NCBI RefSeq assembly: GCF_013388255.1
Contig: NZ_CP058215.1
Location: forward strand, 1,302,001-1,366,000
DNA length: 64,000 bases
Direction: 5' to 3'
Origin: Methanolobus zinderi
GTDB lineage: Archaea > Halobacteriota > Methanosarcinia > Methanosarcinales > Methanosarcinaceae
Below the pieces are notes generated by a model. It had not been told where the DNA came from, made no database searches, and saw only the letters and a list, made by a program, of their open reading frames with translations. Below are positions 7,590 to 15,836 of the stretch, piece after piece; positions within the stretch are counted from its first letter, which is position 1, and each line of letters begins with the position of its first letter. The translations under genes were made by a program, and so were the position numbers.

Positions 7590-9596
7590 CTATATCATAT
7601 CACGGGGAATGGTCTCATCCCAGCTCTTGCTGAAAAAACGTGTGTCCCCTTCATATGCATCCAGTATGGCCCGGATGCGAAAGTGTGTCCGGGTGGACGT
7701 CAGGACGGTTCTGGTGATACTTATTGCATGCCAATCTCCACGCTTCAGACTGCGGATAGTATTGACCTCCCCCCTTACAGTGTCGTAATTGTTATTGAAA
7801 TAGGAGTATACTTCAGTCGTATCCTTCTTTAGTTCCAGATCTATGTCATCAAGATGTATCCTGGAATCGTTATTGATGATCTTCTGTTTCACTTCATTGC
7901 TTGAAAGATTGTGTGTCACAGTCCATTCCCTTTTTGCAGGTGCAAGAAGTGTGGTTGGAACCGGTTCAGCCATCATTGGTGATCCCATCTCCGGAAGCTT
8001 TTCGTCCCTGTCGTCACGAGGCCTGATGGGGAGGAACAGTTTTCCTCCCGACTTTATGCTCAGAGTAAATGGTTCGGGACTTGGCCAGGCAAAAGGCCAG
8101 TAAGAGGTAGAAATCGAAACACGTATCCTGTTACCGGCAGGAAAACACTGGGCCACGTAATTCATCTGTAATCTTATTCTGTAAAAATATCCCTCATCCA
8201 GTTTTTGAGGATTCTCGTGACCATTCCTGTGTGTAAGGTTCAGAAGCCCGTAGCTAACTCTGGTGGATGTGCCTTCTTTGCACATGTCATTGAGACGAAC
8301 AGCTATCATAGCAATAGCTTTGTCTGAACTGAGTTCAAGTTCAATCTCCGGAGCACCAAATATCTCGATATCCTCCTCAAGCTCCGGACTATCAAAAACA
8401 AGCGCACCTCCGTCCTCTTCTGTCTGATCGTGTGGCCTGTCCGTTGATTCCGAATAGGAATACCATTTCCCGGCAAAAAGACCGACACTCAAAGGGCTTA
8501 TTATACGCATTTCCTCTTTCACGGTATTTACGGGTTCGAAGTTGATCCTGCCTGGTGAAAGGATGAATTCTTTCATTTCAATACGCCGGGACGGCCATTT
8601 CTCTTCTGCCACCCAGCGCCCGGGGCGTTTTGCTATCAGGGGTGAGACACTATCCTGCATCCACACACGGATTGCCGGCTCATTGTCCTGTCCGGTATCC
8701 ACACCTTTGAGCCAGTGATCCCACCATTTTACAGACTCGTTCAGAAAATCTATTGAATGACATGGATCTCCTAAATGTGGATACTTATGTCCCCAGCCTC
8801 CTATCAGACCCTTTACTGGTACGTCCAGATGTTCCAGAAGGCGAAATACCGTATTTGAATAACCGTCTGCCCAGCCACTGACAGCAAAAACAGGGCATTT
8901 GATCGCTCCGTAATCCTCGGCTATTGAAGCATGTTTCCAGTAATCATCCCGGTGCTGGTGTTCAAGCCATTTTTTCAACCACAGATCGCTTCCTTCAAGT
9001 CTTTCCAGCCACATATCCTTCCAGCGTTCCCCAACTATGGCAGGGTCCGGCGGGATAGAATTATAAGAAAACATATTCGAAGCCCAGGAAAGGTTGTCTG
9101 TGAGCATACACCCGCCCATGTAATGAACGTCATCGGTATATCTCTCGTCCGAGGAGCTTACAGTAATCACAGCTTTTAATTCAGGTGGATCCATTGCTGC
9201 TATCTGGAGTGCGTTAAAACCACCCCATGAGATCCCCATCATTCCAATGTTTCCATCACACCAGGGCTGTGCAGCTATCCATTTCAGGACATCCACACCA
9301 TCTTTTAATTCAGTAGGAAGATACTCGTCCTTCAGAATACCTTCAGAATCCCCGCTACCTCTGAGATCCACACGGAGGCATGCGTAACCCTGCTGTGCAA
9401 AATATCTGTGCATCCGGGAATCACGAATTGCCTTGAAATCCCTTTTTCTATAAGGGATATACTCCAGGATAGCCGGAACCGGATCCTTTTCAGCATTTTC
9501 CGGTAACCATATCTTTGCCGTAAGGTTACAGCCATCAGGCATTGTAATCCAGACGTTTTCAAGTTCCCTGAATGAAGAACTATCTGGCTTGGACAC
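7590..9596 (-). CDS. CocE/NonD (X-Pro dipeptidyl-peptidase S15-like) hydrolase
   Basis: A 668-residue serine hydrolase: an alpha/beta-hydrolase domain (about 1-330) and a C-terminal jelly-roll domain (about 350-560), as in cocaine esterase, NonD hydrolases and S15 peptidases. The nucleophile is S123 in GISWGG; the acid is expected in SGWADGYSN and the histidine in GGWGHKYPH. The start is GTG 9596, five bases after GGGAG. The last 100 or so residues are an extra charged extension beyond the usual family length of about 550-580. No signal peptide is seen, so it probably acts in the cytoplasm. It is the first gene of a two-gene operon with the ATP-grasp protein. The natural substrate (ester, amide or peptide) is unknown. 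Confidence 0.85.
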   Translation of the reverse strand: MSKPDSSSFRELENVWITMPDGCNLTAKIWLPENAEKDPVPAILEYIPYRKRDFKAIRDSRMHRYFAQQGYACLRVDLRGSGDSEGILKDEYLPTELKDGVDVLKWIAAQPWCDGNIGMMGISWGGFNALQIAAMDPPELKAVITVSSSDERYTDDVHYMGGCMLTDNLSWASNMFSYNSIPPDPAIVGERWKDMWLERLEGSDLWLKKWLEHQHRDDYWKHASIAEDYGAIKCPVFAVSGWADGYSNTVFRLLEHLDVPVKGLIGGWGHKYPHLGDPCHSIDFLNESVKWWDHWLKGVDTGQDNEPAIRVWMQDSVSPLIAKRPGRWVAEEKWPSRRIEMKEFILSPGRINFEPVNTVKEEMRIISPLSVGLFAGKWYSYSESTDRPHDQTEEDGGALVFDSPELEEDIEIFGAPEIELELSSDKAIAMIAVRLNDMCKEGTSTRVSYGLLNLTHRNGHENPQKLDEGYFYRIRLQMNYVAQCFPAGNRIRVSISTSYWPFAWPSPEPFTLSIKSGGKLFLPIRPRDDRDEKLPEMGSPMMAEPVPTTLLAPAKREWTVTHNLSSNEVKQKIINNDSRIHLDDIDLELKKDTTEVYSYFNNNYDTVRGEVNTIRSLKRGDWHAISITRTVLTSTRTHFRIRAILDAYEGDTRFFSKSWDETIPRDMI

Positions 9597-9734
9597 TTAT
9601 GCTCCCATCTCCCATTATATGGTCAGCTAGAGAGCATAAATAACTTGTCTACAATACAATTCAAATATTTGGAGATAGCCTGTAGCTTTTTTCTAGGATA
9701 ATTTCTCAAAAGAAGAATTAATAAAAAACCAAAT

Positions 9735-9751
9735 GAGGTGTGAAACACCTC
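9735..9751 (-). terminator. Hairpin terminator after the exported-protein gene
   Basis: A perfect 7-bp stem (GAGGTGT with ACACCTC) and a three-base loop lie 30 bases downstream of the minus-strand gene that ends at 9781. A T-rich run follows in that orientation. Confidence 0.6.
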
Positions 9752-9780
9752 AGCATTGAGTTAAATTAGCAGATATCTGA

Positions 9781-10698
9781 TTATTCCAGAACATCCAGTC
9801 CCTGGATCTCCGTGTCCTCGAACAGTACATGCATGAATGGCTGCTCAGTTCCGTCAGGCAGCATGTAACCTGTTGGTACAGGTTCCTGCACAGGTCCTTC
9901 TTCAGTGACTACAAGGTCAGGTAATACGATATGTGTGTGTATTCCTTCATGAGGCAGTTCGTTGTCAAAGAGCAGTCTGAATTCTTCATCTGTTGTTCTT
10001 AGCTGCTCGGTTGCCATGATATGGACAACGCGATTATCACTTACCAGCTCACCGTTTATGTACAGTTCTCCGACACCCCACAATGCACCATATGTATAAG
10101 CCGTTGGTATCATGCGGGATCCAATCGATGATTTACCATGTAGGTAACCGTCAATAATGACTCCGCCACCAAATGAATGGTCCACTCCTACAGGAATTAT
10201 ATCGATCAGAACTACTCTATATTCATTCTCTCCGGTAGGATCGGTGAATATGAATTCCGCCTCAGCTGTATCATTTGAGTCGGGATTATCTACTTTGGTT
10301 ATATCTACCATACGGGCTTCGTAAGTACCGTTAACCTGTTCGTACTCGTCCGAGAAAGGAGTGTTGACCGATGTGTTGGTAAAGGCAGTTCCGTTCTCAT
10401 TCACGTTTCTGGCTTCAACAGGAACACCTATGCCCTCTTCAAAGCCAAGCGGTGAATCCGGAGTTCCGAATAGTTCAGGATCAAGTTCTCTGGGACCTGG
10501 TAATAGCCAGCGTACGTCTCCGCCGTCCTCCTGACTGATCAGTATCTCCTGTTCTGTGATGTTCTCTATAGTTACATTGTCTGTTTCATTAGTTTCATTG
10601 ATTATGTCCAATTGTAAATCAGATACCTGGGCTGCAGCAAGTCCCATTCCCAAAAGGGCACTTGCAAGCACTAAAAAGACTGTCCATTGTCTTTTCAT
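9781..10698 (-). CDS. Exported protein of unknown function
   Basis: A 305-residue protein with an N-terminal signal peptide (MKRQWTVFLVLASALLGMGL, cleavage likely after AAA/AQ), so it is secreted or on the cell surface. The mature part is acidic and rich in Asn-x-Thr sequons, as expected of a substrate of the AglB oligosaccharyltransferase in this window. The start is ATG 10698 with a GGGGG tract upstream; the longer frame from 10824 has no signal peptide and overlaps the promoter. No domain is recognised. The C-terminal half contains alternating strands with Gly-rich turns (VDHSFGGGVIIDGYLHG) and a histidine-rich segment (HEGIHTHIVLPD) that could bind metal. It is a single gene with its own terminator. 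Confidence 0.7.
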   Translation of the reverse strand: MKRQWTVFLVLASALLGMGLAAAQVSDLQLDIINETNETDNVTIENITEQEILISQEDGGDVRWLLPGPRELDPELFGTPDSPLGFEEGIGVPVEARNVNENGTAFTNTSVNTPFSDEYEQVNGTYEARMVDITKVDNPDSNDTAEAEFIFTDPTGENEYRVVLIDIIPVGVDHSFGGGVIIDGYLHGKSSIGSRMIPTAYTYGALWGVGELYINGELVSDNRVVHIMATEQLRTTDEEFRLLFDNELPHEGIHTHIVLPDLVVTEEGPVQEPVPTGYMLPDGTEQPFMHVLFEDTEIQGLDVLE

Positions 10699-10916
10699 TA
10701 TCAAACCCCCATATAAGTTTAAGAAATGATATGCAATAAGCCTGTTGTCGAAAAAAATGATAACAGGATAGCAAGAGGCTTTACTTTCAATTAGTACTGA
10801 AAAAAAACATGAATTAATATACATGATCTTTTTTTAAATAGGAAGATTCAATTATATTTCTCTCAGGTTCACAACCCCTTTTATACACTGCTTCCGATAC
10901 TATATGGGGGATTAAC

Positions 10917-11285
10917 TTGAACCGATCAAATCGTTCAACAGAAGAGGTTTTTGAAGACCACCTGCGTCTTGCAAAAGAACTGAACTATAAAGATGATATG
11001 AAAAAGAATTATTCAGAGGATTGCATAATCCTGACGACCAAAGGCAAATTCTCAGGCTATGACGGGATAACATATCTAGCTGAACTTCTGAACGAGGAAT
11101 TGCCGGACGCAAAGTTCGAATATACTAATAAGCTGGTTGAAGGGAATGTTGCTTTTTTAGAGTGGAAGGGAGAAGGTGGAAACCGTTATGTGGATGACGG
11201 GACGGATTCCTTTGTGATAGAACATGGCAGGGTTGTTGCCCAGACCATACATTATACTGTAAAGAATAAGTCCGAAAAGATCTGA
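10917..11285 (+). CDS. SnoaL/NTF2-like small protein
   Basis: A 122-residue protein with the secondary-structure order and length of the NTF2-like/SnoaL cone fold: N-terminal helices (VFEDHLRLAKELNYKDDMKKNY) followed by curved strands ending in FVIEHGRVVAQTIHYTV. Members include polyketide cyclases, ketosteroid isomerases and many non-catalytic ligand binders, so no reaction can be assigned. The start is TTG 10917, set by GGGGG six bases upstream. An archaeal TATA box (TTTTATAC) lies near 10880. It converges with the helical-protein gene that follows. Confidence 0.65.
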   Translation: MNRSNRSTEEVFEDHLRLAKELNYKDDMKKNYSEDCIILTTKGKFSGYDGITYLAELLNEELPDAKFEYTNKLVEGNVAFLEWKGEGGNRYVDDGTDSFVIEHGRVVAQTIHYTVKNKSEKI

Positions 11286-11296
11286 TTAGATTCCTT

Positions 11297-11731
11297 TTAT
11301 GGTGCAAGGGAGCTTCTAATTGATTCGATCTTTGTCTGGTCGAATAATTCTTCCACTGCATCACACATGGACAGGACCCGTTCCATGTCCGTTATATCTG
11401 GCTCAGCATGGTAATAATGGTCGAGTGAGCAGATATCGAATATCTGATCAAGGGATCGTATCTCCTTATTCAGCTCTGCTGGTACCTTCATAAACATTTC
11501 CACTGTATCCATGAGACAGCTATAGTTGTGGTTGTATGGTTCCATGTCGTGGAGATAGCACAAAGCTACAAGATACCTTTCCAGTGCAAGTGAAGCCACG
11601 TTGAATACGATACTGTGGTCCTGCCCGTCTTTGAGGAACTGCCTTGCCCTGCGAAGATATGCTTTTGAATCCCGGTATTCGTTTTCAAAATCCTCAAATC
11701 TTGATCTTCTGTCCATGATCTCAAGTTTCAT
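11297..11731 (-). CDS. All-alpha protein, possibly HEPN-like
   Basis: A 144-residue, almost entirely helical protein. The start is ATG 11731, preceded by GGAGG. The central part (RARQFLKDGQDHSIVFNVASLALERYL, given here as positions of about 27-53) has the pattern of paired long helices seen in HEPN nucleotide-binding or RNase domains, but the RNase motif Rx4-6H is not convincing. A cluster of Cys and His (ALCYLHDMEPYNHNYSC; later ICSLDHYYH) could bind metal. No neighbour points to a toxin-antitoxin pair. Function unknown. Confidence 0.55.
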   Translation of the reverse strand: MKLEIMDRRSRFEDFENEYRDSKAYLRRARQFLKDGQDHSIVFNVASLALERYLVALCYLHDMEPYNHNYSCLMDTVEMFMKVPAELNKEIRSLDQIFDICSLDHYYHAEPDITDMERVLSMCDAVEELFDQTKIESIRSSLAP

Positions 11732-11871
11732 ATGATGGCTCCCTCCGCTAAGATGTAAGATATTTTGTATCAGTATATTACCTGGCATGGTTCTCGCTGT
11801 TATACGGATGTCAATTACCGGTATTATCTTATTTAAATAAGTTGGTTAAAAAGTGATGTTTTATCTCTGAT

Positions 11872-11988
11872 ATGGCTATCTGTATTCCCAGACTTAAAAA
11901 AAGAGTGATTGCAGGGGTTAGATTTATACGTTATCACTTCAAATATAGAACTGCTTTAAGAAGCAAAATTACGTTTGATAAATTATAG
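11872..11988 (+). CDS. Possible 38-residue basic small protein
   Basis: An ATG frame of 38 codons lies in the 350-base gap before the TRAM gene. The product (MAICIPRLKKRVIAGVRFIR at its start) carries about ten Lys/Arg and would be strongly cationic. A TATA-like 14-bp palindrome (CTTATTTAAATAAG) lies at 11828-11841, placed correctly for transcription into it. There is no clear ribosome binding site, so translation is unproven. The rest of the gap shows no other gene. Confidence 0.3.
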   Translation: MAICIPRLKKRVIAGVRFIRYHFKYRTALRSKITFDKL

Positions 11989-12084
11989 GGTAGATAGTAT
12001 TACTGAATTTGTTATTACTGTTTTTTCTTATGTTTTGGATCGTGTTAATTGCTTTTAAGCGTATATTAAATGGAGATGAAATAT

Positions 12085-12288
12085 TTGTTTGATAACATGC
12101 AATCAGATGCACCAGTAGAAGCTGGAGAAACCTATGACGTGACAATTGAAGATATCGCAAGAGAAGGCGACGGAATCGCAAGAGTAAGCGGCTTTGTCAT
12201 CTTCGTACCAAACACACAGGTCGGCGATGAAGTCACAATCAAAGTTAACAAGGTTATGCGCAAATTCGCATTTGGCGAACTTGCTTAA
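12085..12288 (+). CDS. Stand-alone TRAM-domain RNA-binding protein
   Basis: A 67-residue protein consisting of one TRAM domain, a five-stranded OB-like beta barrel that binds RNA. In methanogens such proteins act as RNA chaperones and are often induced in the cold. The core ETYDVTIEDIAREGDGIAR, then FVIFVPNTQVGDEV, is textbook. An ATG at 12070 is in frame, but GGAGATGA at 12072-12079 is a Shine-Dalgarno placed for the TTG at 12085. The resulting start, MFDNMQSDAPVEAGETYDV, resembles related methanogen proteins. It ends before a strong hairpin terminator and is probably highly expressed. Confidence 0.9.
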   Translation: MFDNMQSDAPVEAGETYDVTIEDIAREGDGIARVSGFVIFVPNTQVGDEVTIKVNKVMRKFAFGELA

Positions 12289-12326
12289 TTCTTTTAACGG
12301 GTTTAAATTAAATTAAATTATATGTC

Positions 12327-12349
12327 AGGAAGATCTTTTTGATCTTCCT
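12327..12349 (+). terminator. Strong hairpin terminator after the TRAM gene
   Basis: A perfect 9-bp stem (AGGAAGATC with GATCTTCCT), a five-T loop and a following T-rich tract lie 38 bases after the TRAM stop codon. This is a classical bipartite terminator. Confidence 0.8.
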
Positions 12350-12458
12350 TCTTTTTTACTTTTCACGTTTAATTATTCTTATTATTCCCAAATCATTTTA
12401 AATCCTGTCTAACTGTGTTTTTATTCTAATTTAAACTGGTTGTGAGAGTTTCAATAAG

Positions 12459-12466
12459 TTTATATG
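12459..12466 (+). promoter_or_regulatory. TATA box for the gene at 12499
   Basis: TTTATATG lies 33-40 bases before the GTG start. The expected transcription start is near 12485, which gives a very short leader carrying the GAGG site. Confidence 0.5.
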
Positions 12467-12498
12467 CGAACGATTCAACATAAACTCAGAGGTTTTTT

Positions 12499-13101
12499 GT
12501 GAATATAATCCTGGCAGGTGGCTTTAAGGGTCTGGAAAAGGAAAATACTGTGATCTCAATTGCTAAAGAATTTGTTTCACGGGGAAATAAGGTTGCTTTA
12601 CTGATCACTGAACATCTTGAAAACAAGGATGGGAAAACTGATGTTGGTAAACCCGGGCTTATTATAAGGGAAAAGATAAGCAGCTGTGTCTCCTGCAGTT
12701 TCCTTTTTGATCTTATCGCTGAAATTGAGAATATGAATGAACAGGGGCCTTTTGATTATATGGTCATTGAGCTTCCATTTAATTCAATGCCTTTTGAAGT
12801 AAAAGAAGGTCTTGAAAATTACAGGTTTCCGGATGTATCCTTATCGCCTGTAATCCATATTTTCGATATGAACAGTCTGGAAATCGATGCTACGCTAATT
12901 CCGAGAGTGGTCAGCAACCAGATTAAAGAATCAGATATAGTTTTTGTAAATACTGACCATGCAACCCCTGATAAGGTAACGTCTCTCAGAGAGGTGCTTG
13001 GCCAGATAAATCCCGATGTGGAGATCTTTGAATCTTCCTATGATTCGAAATATCATGGATTAATTGACTTTGTCGATATGATCACAACACCATCTGCCTG
13101 A
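12499..13101 (+). CDS. G3E (CobW/HypB)-like protein with degenerate P-loop
   Basis: A 200-residue protein with the Rossmann-like order of the G3E GTPase group (CobW, HypB, UreG). The first loop reads AGGFKGLEKENT where an active family member would have GxxGxGKT/S, so the phosphate-binding Lys and Ser are missing or displaced. A CxxC-like pair (SSCVSC) follows around residue 62-67, where CobW-type proteins place metal-binding cysteines. The segment YMVIELPF sits where Walker B is expected. The start is GTG 12499 with GAGG upstream. It may be a metal or corrinoid-protein accessory factor that does not hydrolyse GTP; this is inference. It is transcribed alone. Confidence 0.5.
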   Translation: MNIILAGGFKGLEKENTVISIAKEFVSRGNKVALLITEHLENKDGKTDVGKPGLIIREKISSCVSCSFLFDLIAEIENMNEQGPFDYMVIELPFNSMPFEVKEGLENYRFPDVSLSPVIHIFDMNSLEIDATLIPRVVSNQIKESDIVFVNTDHATPDKVTSLREVLGQINPDVEIFESSYDSKYHGLIDFVDMITTPSA

Positions 13102-13159
13102 ATGCGGATATCCTGTTTTCAGGTATTATCCTCTATAATATTGTTCCATCCGTATGATC

Positions 13160-13756
13160 TTAAATGGGATTCAAACGCGGGATGAATCGATGTACATGTT
13201 CCTGGTACTCACGGTACTCATCACCGAACTGCGCCACAAGTCTGCTCTCCCAGTGCAGGGATCCAAGGTAGAGGTATATGGTTGTCAGAATGTAGATTAT
13301 AAGCAGATTGACGGTCATAAATGGTGTGAGCCAGATGATAACCAGACCTGAAAGCAGGAAGGGATCCCTAACCCAGCGATATATACCTTTGATATCCAGC
13401 TTACCTGCTTCCCGGGTATGTGGCCCTGCCAGTTGTCCGCGTATCCTGAATCGGTGTGGTGCATCCAGCAAAGCCCTGGGAGCAACCAGTGCCGCAATAA
13501 GTTGTCCTCCTACCATGAGCCAGCGCCAGGGAGCAGGTACGATGTAGAGTATTGGTCCCGGGTTTTTGTAAAGGACATAAATCACAGGTATTATTGTTAT
13601 CACTGCAATGAGACTGAATGCCGGCATATACAACTGGTCTGCCCTTGACCCTAAAATTCGCATCAGGAAGCGCTTAAATGGCAGGCTTGCCAGGAAACTG
13701 TGGATGGCTGCGAATATCACCAGACTGAATACCAGGATTACTGTGGATGAAAACAA
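13160..13756 (-). CDS. NnrU/isoprenylcysteine-methyltransferase-like membrane protein
   Basis: A 198-residue integral membrane protein with about five hydrophobic segments. The C-terminal half (YRWVRDPFLLSGL; later HWESRLVAQFGDEYREY and RFIPRL) is the conserved SAM-binding region of the ICMT/PEMT/NnrU methyltransferase superfamily. The substrate is probably a lipid or membrane-bound molecule, but the family is too broad to say which. The best start is TTG 13756, eight bases after GGAGAG; the frame stays open to 13816 with a polar extension. It is divergent from the PgpA-like gene. Confidence 0.75.
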   Translation of the reverse strand: MFSSTVILVFSLVIFAAIHSFLASLPFKRFLMRILGSRADQLYMPAFSLIAVITIIPVIYVLYKNPGPILYIVPAPWRWLMVGGQLIAALVAPRALLDAPHRFRIRGQLAGPHTREAGKLDIKGIYRWVRDPFLLSGLVIIWLTPFMTVNLLIIYILTTIYLYLGSLHWESRLVAQFGDEYREYQEHVHRFIPRLNPI

Positions 13757-13893
13757 TTTCGATACTCTCCAATATTTTATATTGAGATGCTTGTATTTAG
13801 CGGTTGTGAGCCACAAAGTACAATATAATAACAGAACATAGAATAAATTGATAAAAGTAAAGTGATGGTTCCTAAAATATAAATCGGTATATC

Positions 13894-14364
13894 ATGAGCG
13901 ATATGTCAATCTTCATAGCATCACTGGCAGGTATTGGATGGCTGCCTTTTGCAGCCGGAATAGCTTCGGTTCTTGGTGCTGGCTGGGGCTGGTGGTTGAG
14001 ATCACATAGCAAATACTGGCATTATGTTCTCATCCTGCAGGTCTTTCTGGCAATAGCAATATCTGAAAACGCAGTTGCAATAAGTGGAGGAGATCCTCCG
14101 TACATCGTCATTGATGAATTCGTGGCGGCGGCTTTTCTGATAATACCCGCGGTCAGCCTGGTGGATGTAGTCACAGGCTTCATACTTTTCAGCTTACTTG
14201 ACTACTATGAGATCTTTGGTATCCACCGGGTTGAAAACCTTCACGGGGGATTTGGAATTGTCCTGGACGATATGGCCGCAGTTTTGCTAAGTATCCTGTT
14301 TGTTATTCTGATCAACAGGACTTTCAGATACTGGAAGAGGATTAAAGATAGTCGAATGGACTAA
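13894..14364 (+). CDS. Phosphatidylglycerophosphatase A family protein
   Basis: A 156-residue membrane protein with the PgpA motif order: GIGWLPFAAG near the N-terminus, GDPPYIVIDEFVA in the centre and HGGFGIVLDDMAA near the C-terminus, with four hydrophobic segments. Bacterial PgpA removes phosphate from phosphatidylglycerophosphate. In archaea the natural substrate would be an archaetidylglycerol phosphate; that is inference. The acidic residues thought to bind magnesium (DE and DD) are present. Its 5' neighbour is the divergent membrane methyltransferase, perhaps also a lipid gene. Confidence 0.8.
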   Translation: MSDMSIFIASLAGIGWLPFAAGIASVLGAGWGWWLRSHSKYWHYVLILQVFLAIAISENAVAISGGDPPYIVIDEFVAAAFLIIPAVSLVDVVTGFILFSLLDYYEIFGIHRVENLHGGFGIVLDDMAAVLLSILFVILINRTFRYWKRIKDSRMD

Positions 14365-14381
14365 ATTTAAAAAAGATATAT

Positions 14382-15167
14382 TTAAGTTCTCTCTATGCGT
14401 CTGGAATTTTCCCGGTAGTATTCAAAAAGATCCCATCCCCACTTACGGGCATCCTCACTGGAACAAATGAATCTCTTATTGTCATATTTACCTTCATCTG
14501 TCAGCAACCTTAACATGACAGCATGGTCAGTGAGTGAAATAGACAGGAAATTGTATTTTTCGGGGTAAATATAAAAACTTATGTTGGGTTTGTGCAGTAA
14601 GTAATCAAAGTCATCGGCGTTTTCCTGCATAAGTTTTTCATAGAGTTCTTCGGTGATTATTACCGAAATTTCAACACAATTTTCTAACAGCTCTGAAAAT
14701 GTTTTCTTGAAATTAGGAAACAGGAAAGTGGTGATATTTTTAATGTATTTGGTTCTTTTTGCTTCTTCAATGAAATGCTCGTCCTCATCGAACATTTCGG
14801 GAAACGGGACCTCTATTCTGCTGCAGGTTCCCAGTTCATGTAATCTCTTTAGGAGATAAGCAGGAACAAAATCGAGATTATGGTTTCCCCAGTAATTCAG
14901 ATCACTATCAAGAACCTCAAGTGTATTTAATAAATGAAGCATCTCATCGACTACTAGTTTTCCAATAGTGGTTAGCCTGTAAGTGTCGTTCGATCCCGTA
15001 ACAAGTTTATGTTTTTCCAGAGTCCTTATCTGGGGAAGCATTCCCTGTCGTGTGGTATCGAGATGGTTCAAAATCACTTCCATTTTCTGGGGTCCGTCAT
15101 TTAATAATAGAAGTACATTCTTCCTTTTTTCAGATGCGAATATGACATCCTGTAGCGGCTTGAGCAT
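14382..15167 (-). CDS. FilR1/Msr-family HTH regulator (paralogue 1)
   Basis: A 261-residue regulator with an N-terminal winged helix (about 1-80; VIFASEKRKNVLLLLNDGP, then LDTTRQGMLPQIRTLE) and a C-terminal FilR1 middle domain (formerly DUF1724, about 95-255; LNYWGNHNLDFVP, LLTDEGKYDNKRF, KWGWDLFEYY). The family is almost confined to methanogens. It includes FilR1 of Methanothrix and the Msr regulators that control methyltransferase isozymes in Methanosarcina acetivorans. The ligand and targets here are unknown; there is no adjacent methyltransferase. GGGGAG precedes ATG 15167, and an inverted repeat lies beside the TATA box, so autoregulation is likely. Confidence 0.9.
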   Translation of the reverse strand: MLKPLQDVIFASEKRKNVLLLLNDGPQKMEVILNHLDTTRQGMLPQIRTLEKHKLVTGSNDTYRLTTIGKLVVDEMLHLLNTLEVLDSDLNYWGNHNLDFVPAYLLKRLHELGTCSRIEVPFPEMFDEDEHFIEEAKRTKYIKNITTFLFPNFKKTFSELLENCVEISVIITEELYEKLMQENADDFDYLLHKPNISFYIYPEKYNFLSISLTDHAVMLRLLTDEGKYDNKRFICSSEDARKWGWDLFEYYRENSRRIERT

Positions 15168-15189
15168 TATTCCACTCCCCTTTAAACAA

Positions 15190-15213
15190 ACTGTATTTAC
15201 AGTAGGATTTATA
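15190..15213 (-). promoter_or_regulatory. TATA box and inverted-repeat operator candidate
   Basis: On the minus strand TATAAAT (15207-15213) is followed by a perfect inverted repeat ACTGTA-TT-TACAGT (15190-15203), just before the expected transcription start of the regulator at 15167. The position fits repressor autoregulation. Confidence 0.5.
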
Positions 15214-15399
15214 CAAATTGTACTACTTTAAGGTGATCCCGATTTATTGCAACTGTAATGATTTATTTTGCAACCGTTTCAATATTCAATATGACACCGG
15301 CTTTGTAAATATCCAAAGTGTACAGAACTGTGATTGATAAATATTGAAAAGAAAAAATCATAAATAGAAGTATACTCCAAAATTGGATTGGGGTGTTTT

Positions 15400-15516
15400 A
15401 TGTCAGATCCGATATATCGGGAAGTTGAAAACTTAAAGGATATCACAAAGATCAACGAAGAGATCAGAAAGGAGATGGCACAGAATATCACGTTGAACCA
15501 ACGACAAAAACAGTGA
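15400..15516 (+). CDS. Small 38-residue hydrophilic protein
   Basis: ATG 15400, with GGGGTG five bases upstream, opens 38 codons (MSDPIYREVENLKDITKINE at its start). The product is a single charged helix. Its stop overlaps a GTG start in the next frame (GTGA). The downstream peptide could instead be the second half of the same ancestral protein, separated by a frameshift near GGAGATGG at about 15472-15480. In the second frame the reading GDGTEYHVEPTTKTVTKIIE is continuous with the next entry. Coding is supported by the ribosome binding site and by reasonable codon use. Confidence 0.5.
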   Translation: MSDPIYREVENLKDITKINEEIRKEMAQNITLNQRQKQ

Positions 15517-15599
15517 CCAAAATAATTGAGATGCCTGAGGGTGCTATAAATGTCGAGATAACTGACAAAGAGCCGGAATCTGCTATGTCAGTGGAATAA
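15513..15599 (+). CDS. Small 28-residue frame, coupled to or split from the previous one
   Basis: GTG 15513 overlaps the previous stop by GTGA and gives an acidic peptide (MTKIIEMPEGAINVEITDKE at its start). The frame is open upstream to about 15425 without a start codon. It is therefore either a translationally coupled microprotein or the 3' half of a frameshifted gene of about 67 residues. No family is recognised. Confidence 0.35.
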   Translation: MTKIIEMPEGAINVEITDKEPESAMSVE

Positions 15600-15633
15600 G
15601 ATAAGCAGTATTCTTCAATTTAGGGGTAACATC

Positions 15634-15750
15634 ATGGTCAAAAGGAAGAGTGAGTACGCGCTTTCAAGAGAAATGTTCAGGGATGTTATTGTAATTGTGT
15701 TGTTTTTGATAGCATTGTTCGTTCTTGCCAGATATATGGAATTTATTTAA
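15634..15750 (+). CDS. Single-span 38-residue membrane microprotein
   Basis: ATG 15634 follows GGGG at 15623-15626. The product has a basic N-terminus (MVKRKSEYALSREMFRD), a hydrophobic span (VIVIVLFLIALFVLARY) and a short tail ending MEFI. Positive-inside rules put the N-terminus in the cytoplasm. It is too short for most gene finders but has all the marks of a real small membrane protein. It is in line with the two frames before it, and the three may form one transcript. Confidence 0.6.
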   Translation: MVKRKSEYALSREMFRDVIVIVLFLIALFVLARYMEFI

Positions 15751-15836
15751 TTCCCCGGTACCTTACCTCTTTTTCCTTCTAAAGCTTATACTTTTAATAA
15801 TATAGTCTCATTAACTTTAATGGAGTGATGGATTAG

